Below, in pieces: positions 43,196 to 50,401 of a DNA stretch of 59,549 nucleotides. The DNA is from Geomobilibacter sp964431365 (lineage in GTDB: Bacteria; Desulfobacterota; Desulfuromonadia; Geobacterales; DSM-12255). Both the position numbers and the translations under genes were made by a program. The notes beneath the pieces are model-generated. The model ran no database searches. It saw only the letters and a program-made list of their open reading frames with translations, and was not told the DNA's origin. The stretch is from the NCBI GenBank assembly GCA_964431365.1, contig CAYSJJ010000016.1:1-59549 (forward strand). Reading direction: 5' to 3'. Every line of letters begins with the position of its first letter. Position 1 is the first letter of the stretch.

Positions 43196-44401
43196 TTACA
43201 TGCAGCCTTTGAAAACGGCGCGCATTTCGTGGAAGCCCACATCCTTCGGGTTCCCTTCGGAGCAGATGTCGGCGGCGGCAAACTTGGAGAGGCCGTCCAG
43301 GTCTTTTTCCTGCAGACCGAGGTCGGCAAACCGCTGGGTGATGAACAGCTCGTCCTTGAGCTCCTGGATGGCGTCGATGAACTTCTCGCCGGCCTTGTAG
43401 TCGGACAGCCCGGCAACGTCGAGATCGGCGGCTTTTGCCATCATCTTGAAGCGCTCGGGGCAGGCCGGCAGGTTGTAGCGGCAGACGTCGACCAGGGCGA
43501 TGGCGTTGCAGAGGCCGTGCGGCGCGTCGTAGAGACCGCCCATGGCGTGGGCCATACTGTGAACGATGCCGAGGCCGGCGCTGTTGAAGCTGTAGGCAGC
43601 GGCCATTTCGGCCCAGACCATCTGCTCGACGGCCCGGTCGTTGTTACGGTTGGCTGCCGACTGACGCAGGTTCTGGAATATTTCGGTGATCGCCCAGAGG
43701 CCCGGGCCGTAAGCGGACTGCACGCAGAGGCGGGAAGCGATCGCCTCGACAGCGTGGGTCAGGGCGTCCATCCCGGTGTAGGCAACCAGTTCCTGGGTCA
43801 TGCACTGATGGATCAGGGGGTCGTTGACCGACTTGCTCGGCGTACAGTTGGGATCGAAGAGCGCCATCTTGTACATCTTCTCGGTGTGGTTGATGATCGA
43901 GAAGCAGGAAACTTCCGAACCGGTACCCGACGTGGTGTTAATGGCCAGATGGGGGATCTTGTTCTTCTTGGTGGCCTTGAAGGCGCCTTCGAAGGTCCGG
44001 ACGTCCTGGCCGTCATGGCTGTAGACCAGCTTGATGGCCTTGCCGCAGTCGTGGGAGCTGCCGCCCCCCAGGGTGATGATGCCGTCGAACTTGCCGGAGG
44101 CGAGTGCCTTGGCGCCTTCCATGACTTCATGGTCCTTCGGGTTCGGGGTTGCCTTGTCGAACACTTCGGAGGCCACACCGGCGTGCTTGAGAACACCCTG
44201 GATCGCCTCGACGATACCGGTGCCGCGCAGACCGGTGGTTACGATCAGAGCATTATTGATGCCGAGGGTCTTGGCGTCGTTGCCGACCATCGTATGGGCG
44301 CCCCAGCCGATATTCACGGAAGGATAGGCGTGCTGCATTTTGATCGGGTACTCAGTCCTCTGCTGGGTAAGGGTCCGCTTTACGTCTCTGAAATGTGGCA
44401 T
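43196..44401 (-). CDS. Iron-type alcohol dehydrogenase 2, similar to mycofactocin/NDMA-dependent methanol dehydrogenase
   Basis: This 401-residue enzyme has NAD site GGGSSHDCGKAIKLV and metal ligands in TGMDALTHAVEAI and HSMAHAMGGLYDAPHGLCNA. The region VNIGWGAHTMVGNDAKTLG and IVTTGLRGTGIVEAI, and the run AAAYSFNSAGLGIVHSMAHA, are the pattern I associate with nicotinoprotein (NDMA-dependent) methanol dehydrogenases that keep NAD bound and re-oxidise it with mycofactocin. It differs clearly from the other two enzymes here. ATG 44401 is preceded by a perfect AGGAGG. It is first in an operon with moxR, VWA and kinase genes under a sigma-54 promoter. Confidence 0.88.
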   Translation of the reverse strand: MPHFRDVKRTLTQQRTEYPIKMQHAYPSVNIGWGAHTMVGNDAKTLGINNALIVTTGLRGTGIVEAIQGVLKHAGVASEVFDKATPNPKDHEVMEGAKALASGKFDGIITLGGGSSHDCGKAIKLVYSHDGQDVRTFEGAFKATKKNKIPHLAINTTSGTGSEVSCFSIINHTEKMYKMALFDPNCTPSKSVNDPLIHQCMTQELVAYTGMDALTHAVEAIASRLCVQSAYGPGLWAITEIFQNLRQSAANRNNDRAVEQMVWAEMAAAYSFNSAGLGIVHSMAHAMGGLYDAPHGLCNAIALVDVCRYNLPACPERFKMMAKAADLDVAGLSDYKAGEKFIDAIQELKDELFITQRFADLGLQEKDLDGLSKFAAADICSEGNPKDVGFHEMRAVFKGCM

Positions 44402-44607
44402 CTGTACTTCCTCCTTTTGGTGGTGTGTGCTCTCTTTATGGTGCTGCAGTGATTGCGCTGAATGTGATGTGCTCTCCATACATGGGGCTCATTACTAAGC
44501 CGGTTATCACCTCCTCAGAACTTTGTTTTAGGTGCACTCTCCGGTGCTGGAAATGAACCGGTATTCGCTGCTGAGTTGCTTGCGGTGCGCTTTGATTCAA
44601 GGATATA

Positions 44608-44622
44608 GCAAGGAGGGTGCCA
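44608..44622 (-). promoter_or_regulatory. Sigma-54 promoter of the adh2-moxR operon
   Basis: TGGCACCCTCCTTGC on the minus strand matches the consensus TGGCAC-N5-TTGC exactly. It is about 200 bases upstream of the adh2 ATG. Confidence 0.88.
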
Positions 44623-44743
44623 CGGGATAACAATGGTTTGAAAACGCGGGGTTGCGGTGGTTGTAGCTCTTTTGGGTGTCGTGGGGGAGGCGGCGGCGCG
44701 GGGAATAAGGAAACACTTTTTTATAAATGTTCGTTGCCAGCGC

Positions 44744-44760
44744 TATGGAATTTATCCACA
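44744..44760. promoter_or_regulatory. Putative enhancer-binding site upstream of adh2
   Basis: TATGGAA-TTT-ATCCACA is a 17-bp imperfect palindrome centred about 137 bp upstream of the sigma-54 promoter, with the same half-sites and spacing as the mft site at 24004-24020. Confidence 0.58.
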
Positions 44761-44924
44761 CCGGGGAATTTTGCCCCGGCCATGCCTGTCGTGGTTGGCG
44801 AAAGGAGGGGTGAATGGGAGGGGTAGCGACCCTGATCCGGGCGGCTCGAAGCGTTAGCGGCGTGGTTGTATGCCTGTGGATGAACGGAGAATGAACGCAA
44901 TTCTAGGCTGTTGTGGAGATGGTC

Positions 44925-46022
44925 TCACGGGACACCGGAATTTTTTCGGCCGCCAATTTTTTTTCTCGCCCGGCAACGGTCGTCCGGTGCCAGGAGATCG
45001 CCACAACTCCCCCATGCCCGCCCCATGCATCCGCCTCCGCAGGCAGGCTGTTCGGGACATTCCCGGCATGCCGGCAGCGAACTGCTGCGCCGCCGGCTCG
45101 TTTCGCGGAGTGTCGACCAGCGCGGGGCGCCTTCCGCAAGCGCGGTGCGGAGATCTTTTGCAAAGAGACCCGTAACGGAGAACCGGTCGTTATGCAGGAA
45201 GAGGCAGGGGTAGAGCCTGCCATCGGGGGTGAGATAGGGATTTTCGATAAAGGTGCAGCAGTCGGTGCGTGGCGACGCATGGCGCCACTCCACTGCGGCC
45301 ACGGTTGCGATGCGGTCGTAGCGCTCGCGAAAGTGCGGGTCGCGGTCGTATTGATCCAGCAACTTCAGGTACTGGCCCGGAGTCGGCGGCTTGACCGTCG
45401 AGGTCCCGCCGGCCCGGCCGCACCGGACAAGCGTGCCGGTAGTCACTCTGCTGATCGACATGCCGTCGCTCAGTTCGAGCAGCGCCGGAATCTCTGCCAG
45501 GTTGTGGCGCATCTCGGTGAAGAAGATCGCGATACGCGGGCCAAGCCCGCCGGCAGCGAGCCGCTGGAGTCCCTCCAGCGCCCCCCTGAAGGCCCCCGAT
45601 CCCCGCACCCGATCATGGGATGAAGCCGAAGCGCCATCAAGGCTGACCTGAATGGTGAACCCCGGGAAATCCAGCTCCCGCAGGGCCGCCACGTCCCGGT
45701 CGGTCATGAGCATGGCGTTCGTCTGCAGGGTGATGGCCCGTAGACCGAGGTCGCGGGAGAGGAGGATGAGCTCCAGCCATGCCGGGTGGCAGAGCGGTTC
45801 GCCGCCGGTGATGCGCACCCCTGTACCCCCCATGGCTGCAAACTCCCAGATCAGGCGACGGAGCGCCGGTTCAGGGGCCTGGCGGGGGGAGGCAGCCTTC
45901 CCGGCGTCGACCCAGCAGTGCAGGCAGGCGAGATTGCAGGCGCCGGTCAGGGAGATGGTGAGGGTCTTGGGTGGGAGCAGGCCATGCCTGGCCAGCATGT
46001 CATCCGTGTCGGTCGCTGTCAT
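44925..46022 (-). CDS. Radical SAM/SPASM domain protein
   Basis: This 365-residue protein has the radical SAM motif CNLACLHC (about residue 29) in ISLTGACNLACLHCWVDAG, then ITGGEPLCHPAWLELI. The C-terminal SPASM-type cysteines are in CRECPEQPACGGGCMGRAWG with a further Cys nearby. Such proteins modify peptides or proteins. No precursor peptide or PqqD-like partner is seen next to it. It may mature a metalloenzyme or a RiPP encoded elsewhere. The ATG at 46022 is assumed from the short distance to the cluster motif. A palindrome resembling the sigma-54 regulon sites lies 22 bases upstream. Confidence 0.82.
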   Translation of the reverse strand: MTATDTDDMLARHGLLPPKTLTISLTGACNLACLHCWVDAGKAASPRQAPEPALRRLIWEFAAMGGTGVRITGGEPLCHPAWLELILLSRDLGLRAITLQTNAMLMTDRDVAALRELDFPGFTIQVSLDGASASSHDRVRGSGAFRGALEGLQRLAAGGLGPRIAIFFTEMRHNLAEIPALLELSDGMSISRVTTGTLVRCGRAGGTSTVKPPTPGQYLKLLDQYDRDPHFRERYDRIATVAAVEWRHASPRTDCCTFIENPYLTPDGRLYPCLFLHNDRFSVTGLFAKDLRTALAEGAPRWSTLRETSRRRSSSLPACRECPEQPACGGGCMGRAWGSCGDLLAPDDRCRARKKIGGRKNSGVP

Positions 46023-46043
46023 CCGGTAACTCGCAGCACGACC

Positions 46044-46060
46044 TGGGGAAATATTCCACA
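46044..46060. promoter_or_regulatory. Palindrome related to the sigma-54 regulon sites
   Basis: TGGGGAA-ATA-TTCCACA shares the right half and centre with the mft site, and with flanks forms a near-perfect 21-bp palindrome (CCTG..CAGG). It is just upstream of the radical SAM start, with no -24/-12 promoter nearby, so it may act as an operator rather than an enhancer. Confidence 0.5.
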
Positions 46061-46099
46061 GGTCGCAAGAAGCCTGAAGCATATGGGAGGTTTTAGTGT

Positions 46100-46142
46100 G
46101 GGTAAAACTGCCACACTGTAGACAAAATCTACAGTGTGGCAG
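46100..46142 (-). terminator. Rho-independent terminator of the moaA-MOSC unit
   Basis: On the minus strand CTGCCACACTGTAGA, loop TTTTG, TCTACAGTGTGGCAG form a perfect 15-bp stem followed by TTTTA. It starts 15 bases after the MOSC gene stop. Confidence 0.82.
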
Positions 46143-46156
46143 TGGCGTGGTGCAGG

Positions 46157-46597
46157 TTATAGGGACTCGATGCGGCGGATCGAAGAGCCGGGGGCCACGG
46201 CGCCCCCCTTGATGACCCTGGCAAAGATCCCTTCCCTGGGCATGACGCAGTCTCCTGCCTGGTAATAGATGGCGCACCTGGTGTGGCACTCCTTGCCGAT
46301 CTGCGTCACCTCGAGGATTGCTTCTCCGACGGCAAGGAGGGTACCGATCGGTAACGAGGGGAGGTCGATGCCGATGGTGGTGATGTTTTCGGCAAAGTCG
46401 CCTGCGGTGACATCGAGCCCCTTGTCCCGCATGGTATCGATGCTTTCCTGGGCGAGCAGGCTCACCTGGCGGTGCCAGTCGCCGGCGTGGGCGTCGCCCG
46501 CCAGTCCGTGGTTCTCCAGGAGCTGCCCCTCCGCGATCGGGGTCTTCCGTTCCCCTTTTTGGGCACTGATGCAGACGGCTACGACTTTTCCGGGCAT
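46157..46597 (-). CDS. MOSC domain protein
   Basis: This 146-residue single-domain MOSC protein has NHGLAGDAHAGDWHRQVSLL near residue 30, FAENITTIGIDL, and the conserved Cys in IGKECHTRCAIYYQAGDC. MOSC domains bind molybdenum/tungsten-pterin cofactor and transfer sulfur or deliver cofactor. It follows moaA by 26 bases in the same direction, supporting a role in pterin cofactor biosynthesis, possibly for the AOR at 13394-15130. The start is set by AGGAGG. Confidence 0.88.
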   Translation of the reverse strand: MPGKVVAVCISAQKGERKTPIAEGQLLENHGLAGDAHAGDWHRQVSLLAQESIDTMRDKGLDVTAGDFAENITTIGIDLPSLPIGTLLAVGEAILEVTQIGKECHTRCAIYYQAGDCVMPREGIFARVIKGGAVAPGSSIRRIESL

Positions 46598-46623
46598 GCT
46601 GCAAACCTCCTGAAACAACGGGG

Positions 46624-47601
46624 CTAGCCGCCAATGGCGGCCATGGTGAATGAACGGTGATCGCTCTCCGCCACGGAGAGACGGTGCCTGCCCGGTTTAG
46701 CATCGACGATGGCTCTCAGCGCCCTGGTCAGCGCGTCGCCATCTCCCGGGCCGAGACAGGGTTTAAGGTCGACTTCGGAGTCGCTGAACAGGCAGCTCCG
46801 GGCCTTTCCGGTGGACGTGACCCTGATCCGGTTGCACTGGCCGCAGAAGTGGCTGGAGAGGGGGGTGATGATGCCGATGCTCCCGCGGGCCCCTTCTATC
46901 CTGAACTCCCGGGCCGGCCCGGCCAGTTCCCCCGGTGCCAGTTCGCCCAGCGGGTAGCGGGCAGCTATCCGCCCGATGATCTCCTCGCCCGGCATGACCA
47001 GCCCCTGCCATCCAGGTTCCTTGATGGCCGGCATGTATTCGATGAAGCGGACCGTGATCTGGCGCTCCAGGGTCATGGCCGCGAACTCCAGCAGTTCGTC
47101 GTCGTTCACCCCCCGCATCACCACGGCGTTCAGCTTGATCGGGAACCCCGCCTGCTCGGCGGCCGCAATCCCGGCAAGCACGCGGGAGAGGTCGCCACAG
47201 CGGGTGATCCGGGCGAAAACCTCCGGCCGGAGCGAATCGAGGCTGATGTTGAGGCGCTGTACCCCGGCGTTGCGAAGGGGGATCGACAGCTCGTCCAGGA
47301 GCAGTCCGTTGGTGGTAAGGACCAGCTGCTTGAGCCCGGGAATGGCTGCGAGCCGGGCAAGGAACGGGACGATCCCCTTCCTGACCAGCGGTTCGCCGCC
47401 GGTAACCCTGATCTTCTCTATGCCGATCCCTACGGAGGCCTGGGCGATCGTGAACATCTCCTCGTAGCTCAGCATGTCGCCGTGGGGGTGCTTGACGATC
47501 CCTTCAGCCGGCATGCAGTAGCTGCAGCGAAGGTTGCAGCGATCGGTAACGGAGAGCCGCAGGTAGTTTATTTTTCGTCCGAATGAATCAACGAGCCGCA
47601 T
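46624..47601 (-). CDS. moaA: GTP 3',8-cyclase MoaA
   Basis: This 325-residue enzyme catalyses the first step of molybdopterin synthesis. The N-terminal radical SAM cluster motif is in TDRCNLRCSYCMP; the C-terminal second cluster is in FCGQCNRIRVTSTGKARSC; the chain ends in the functional Gly-Gly (AAIGG). The length is standard. It forms a short operon with the MOSC gene. Its presence supports local supply of pterin for the tungsten enzyme. Confidence 0.95.
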   Translation of the reverse strand: MRLVDSFGRKINYLRLSVTDRCNLRCSYCMPAEGIVKHPHGDMLSYEEMFTIAQASVGIGIEKIRVTGGEPLVRKGIVPFLARLAAIPGLKQLVLTTNGLLLDELSIPLRNAGVQRLNISLDSLRPEVFARITRCGDLSRVLAGIAAAEQAGFPIKLNAVVMRGVNDDELLEFAAMTLERQITVRFIEYMPAIKEPGWQGLVMPGEEIIGRIAARYPLGELAPGELAGPAREFRIEGARGSIGIITPLSSHFCGQCNRIRVTSTGKARSCLFSDSEVDLKPCLGPGDGDALTRALRAIVDAKPGRHRLSVAESDHRSFTMAAIGG

Positions 47602-47666
47602 CGTTTCGACTCCTTCCCGAATTCAGCAGTTGACTGGGCCCTCGTTCGCTCCAATTCCCCTTCAGC

Positions 47667-47761
47667 TGTGGCTCTAGGGCTCATTCCGCTACAGCCGGTA
47701 AACTCACCCTGCGGGTTAAGACAACCCGGCTGCTTGACGCTTCATTTCGCCCAGAGCCACA
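47667..47761. repeat. Cruciform intergenic repeat family 2, copy B
   Basis: The outer arms TGTGGCTCT (47667-47675) and AGAGCCACA (47753-47761) enclose CAGCCGG/CCGGCTG and CCCTGCGGG. The order and several words (GGCTCATTxCGCTAC, AAACTCxCCCTG, TTTCGCC) match copy A at 30069-30256. It lies between the NtrC-type regulator and moaA. Confidence 0.7.
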
Positions 47762-47813
47762 ACGCTTCGGAGAAAGTCGCTCTCTACGGACCCCGTCACC
47801 TGCCGGATGCAGG

Positions 47814-49196
47814 TTACGCGTCCAGGCCGTAACGTTCCAGCTTGGTGTAGAGGGTCTTCCGGTCGATCTCCAGCATGCGGGCGGCCCGGCTCTTGTTCCG
47901 GTCGACCATCTCCAGGACCCGTTGAATGTGATCGCGCTCCACGACCCAGAGGGGCTGGGAAACGGTGACCGATGTCGTGCCTTCGGTGCTGGCAGGGGGG
48001 GGCGGAACCGACCTCTGCGGCGCGAAGGGGAGCAGGTCGGCGGTGATCACCGGCTCCGTTGCCAGGATGCAGGCGCGGCGGATCGTGTTGCGCAGCTCCC
48101 GGACGTTCCCCGGCCAATGGTAGGAGCGGAGCGCAGCCATGGCCCCTTCGGAGACCTCCCACTGGCGGGCGTCGTTGTCGCACCCAGTCTTTATAAAATA
48201 CCAGGTCAGCGGGACGATGTCATCCGGTCTCTCCCGGAGCGGCGGAACGGTAATGGGGAGCAGGTTGATCCGGTGGAACAGGTCTTCCCGGAAATCGCCC
48301 CTGTTCACGCACTCCATGAGGTTCTTGTTGGAGGCGAACACGAAGCGGACGTTGACATGGATGTCGTGGTTCCCCCCCAGGCGCTTGAAGGTCCCGGTCT
48401 CCAGGATGCGAAGAAGTTTGACCTGGACGTCCAGCGGCATTTCCGAGACTTCGTCCATGAAGAGCGTGCCGGTGTCGGCCAGTTCGAAGAGCCCGGCGCG
48501 TCCCTTGCTGGCGCTGGTGAAGGCCCCCTGCATATGGCCGAAGAGCTCGCTTTCCGCGGTGTTGACGTTCAGCCTGCCGCAGTTCACCGTGACAAACGGT
48601 TTGCTGGTCCTTCTGCTGGCGTCGTGCACGGCCCGGGCGATCAGCTCCTTGCCGGTGCCGCTCTCCCCGAAGATGAGGACATGCTCGTCGGTCGGTCCCC
48701 AGCGTTGCACGGTCTCCAGCACCTTCTGGATCGCCTGGCTCTTGCCGACGATCTGGTGGTTTTCCAGCCGGTTGATCTCCAGCTTCAGGTTGATATTTTC
48801 GAGCCTCAGGCTGTTCTTCTCGATGGCCTTGTCGATGACGATCTCCAGCTCGTCGAGCTTGATCGGCTTGGTCAGGTAATCGTACGCACCGTGCTTGATG
48901 CACTCCACGGCCGTTTCGATGGTGCCGTGGCCGGTGAACATGATCACCTCCGGGATGGTCGATTCGTTCCGCATCCGCTTGAGCACTTCAACCCCGTCCA
49001 GGCCGGGCATCCGGACGTCCAGGAGGACAACGTTGAAGTTCTCCTCCATGTACTTGGCAAGCCCCTCTTCGCCGCTGGAGGCGCTGGTCACCTTGTAGCC
49101 GCTCCTCGCCAGCTCCATCTGCAACAGCTCGCGGAGAGGCTTTTCGTCCTCGACGACGAGTATCTTGGCATCCTTGCGTGCATCTCCTACTGGCAT
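47814..49196 (-). CDS. NtrC-family sigma-54 response regulator
   Basis: This 460-residue protein has a receiver with phospho-acceptor in VVLLDVRMPGLDG (about residue 57), an AAA+ domain with Walker A GESGTGKE, the sigma-54 loop reading GAFTSA instead of GAFTGA, Walker B TLFMDEVSEM and RDLFHRINL-type sensor sequence (FREDLFHRINLLPI). A Fis-type helix-turn-helix (KSRAARMLEIDRKTLYTKLE) ends it. It should activate sigma-54 promoters; the best local targets are mft, adh2, adh3 and the porin. It overlaps the kinase gene by 10 bases and lies in the adh3 operon, so it may autoregulate. Confidence 0.92.
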   Translation of the reverse strand: MPVGDARKDAKILVVEDEKPLRELLQMELARSGYKVTSASSGEEGLAKYMEENFNVVLLDVRMPGLDGVEVLKRMRNESTIPEVIMFTGHGTIETAVECIKHGAYDYLTKPIKLDELEIVIDKAIEKNSLRLENINLKLEINRLENHQIVGKSQAIQKVLETVQRWGPTDEHVLIFGESGTGKELIARAVHDASRRTSKPFVTVNCGRLNVNTAESELFGHMQGAFTSASKGRAGLFELADTGTLFMDEVSEMPLDVQVKLLRILETGTFKRLGGNHDIHVNVRFVFASNKNLMECVNRGDFREDLFHRINLLPITVPPLRERPDDIVPLTWYFIKTGCDNDARQWEVSEGAMAALRSYHWPGNVRELRNTIRRACILATEPVITADLLPFAPQRSVPPPPASTEGTTSVTVSQPLWVVERDHIQRVLEMVDRNKSRAARMLEIDRKTLYTKLERYGLDA

Positions 49197-50401
49197 ATGG
49201 GCAACCTCACGGTGAATCGCGATCCTTTATTGAGCTGGCTTTCCACGCTGATCTCCCCCCCGTGGCGTTTGACGATGTTGTACGTGACGGCAAGCCCCAG
49301 ACCGAGCCCCTGGCCCACCTCCTTGGTGGTGAAGAACGGGTCCCAGATCTGGTCGATGGCGTCCTTGGGGATGCCGCAGCCGCTGTCCTGGATGTGGATG
49401 GCGATCATCTTTTCGCCGACGCGCGTCGTCGATATTTCGATGAGCCCCGGCCCCTTTATGGCCTGGTGGGCATTGATCAGGAGATTCATGCAGACCTGGC
49501 GCAGGCCCGCCGGGTCGCCGTCGACAGGGGGAAGGTCCTCCAGCAGGTTGGTGACGATCTCCACCTTGTCATAGCGGGACTTGTGGCGGACCAGTTCCAG
49601 CACCTCCCGGAGCGCCTCGTTGATATCGACCTTGCCGACCGAGCCGTCGGACTTCCTGCTGAAGCTGAGGAGGCAGTCGATGATCCCCTTGCAGCGGTAA
49701 GCCTCGCGGATGATAACGTCCAGGTACTTGGGGAACTCCTCCAGGCGCGCATCGCTCTTCATCGACGGTTCGTCGCGGAAACGGCGCATGAGCGCCTCCG
49801 CGTAGCCGGCCACCGAGGTGAGCGGGTTGTTTATCTCGTGGGCCACGCCGGCGGCCAGCAGGCCGATGCTCGACATCTTTTCGGCCTGGAGCAGGTGCAG
49901 CTCCTGGAGCCGTTTTTCGGTCACGTCACGAAAAAAGAGCAGGGCGCGGTTCTTTTCCCCCAGCGGATCTTCGATAGGGGTGGCTGTCGCGTCGACGTAG
50001 AGGGTCTTCTGTCCTTCCCGGGCAATGACCATCGAGGTTTCCACCCGCTCCCCCTGCAGTGCCCGTTCGACCGGACAGTGCTTGGGGGAAGCGTCCACAT
50101 CGGGATGGAAGAGTTCCCGGCACGACCTGCCCGACAGCGTTTCCTGGGGAAAGAGGGTCGGGCAGATGTGGTTGCGGTGCTGCACCAGGCCGTGGTGGTC
50201 GTAGATGACGACCCCGTCGCTGATGGAGTCAAACACGGCCTGCAGTTCTATGGACTTGCTCCGCAGGCCGATGTTCGCGGTTTCCAGTTCCTGGATCTTC
50301 TGTTTTACCTCCGCGTAGAAGCCGATCTTGGAGCTCTCAAGTCCCAGGATCCGCTCCAGGTTCTCCTCATTGACAAGGGTGCGGCGGGCAATCTCGGTCA
50401 T
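49187..50401 (-). CDS. PAS sensor histidine kinase, partner of the NtrC-type regulator
   Basis: This 404-residue cytoplasmic kinase has an N-terminal helical segment, one PAS domain (about 55-170) with CRELFHPDVDASPKHCPVER, a HisKA box GVAHEINNPLTSVAGYAEAL and an HATPase (QIWDPFFTTKE, GLGLGLAVTYNIVKRHGGEI). The PAS and core are close relatives of the kinase at 38787-40697. Its ATG overlaps the adh3 stop (ATGA) and its stop overlaps the regulator start. It therefore probably senses alcohol/aldehyde or redox status and phosphorylates the NtrC-type protein. Confidence 0.9.
   Translation of the reverse strand: MTEIARRTLVNEENLERILGLESSKIGFYAEVKQKIQELETANIGLRSKSIELQAVFDSISDGVVIYDHHGLVQHRNHICPTLFPQETLSGRSCRELFHPDVDASPKHCPVERALQGERVETSMVIAREGQKTLYVDATATPIEDPLGEKNRALLFFRDVTEKRLQELHLLQAEKMSSIGLLAAGVAHEINNPLTSVAGYAEALMRRFRDEPSMKSDARLEEFPKYLDVIIREAYRCKGIIDCLLSFSRKSDGSVGKVDINEALREVLELVRHKSRYDKVEIVTNLLEDLPPVDGDPAGLRQVCMNLLINAHQAIKGPGLIEISTTRVGEKMIAIHIQDSGCGIPKDAIDQIWDPFFTTKEVGQGLGLGLAVTYNIVKRHGGEISVESQLNKGSRFTVRLPICQ

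Larger units (their letters stand above)
44402..44924. other. Regulatory region upstream of adh2
   Basis: This 523-base stretch has no convincing gene. From right to left it holds the palindromic UAS (44744-44760), the sigma-54 promoter (44608-44622), and a roughly 200-base untranslated leader. The leader has a second AGGAGG (about 44507-44512) without a good start codon after it. Confidence 0.6.

Noticed and set aside
44436..44633. Open frame in the adh2 leader as a leader peptide
   Set aside because: It overlaps the sigma-54 promoter, and no good ribosome-binding site precedes its start codon.
46108..46142. Perfect palindrome with TGTAGA..TCTACA that fits the sigma-54 regulon half-sites
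   Set aside because: The 15-bp stem with a TTTTA tail right after the MOSC gene is better explained as a Rho-independent terminator.
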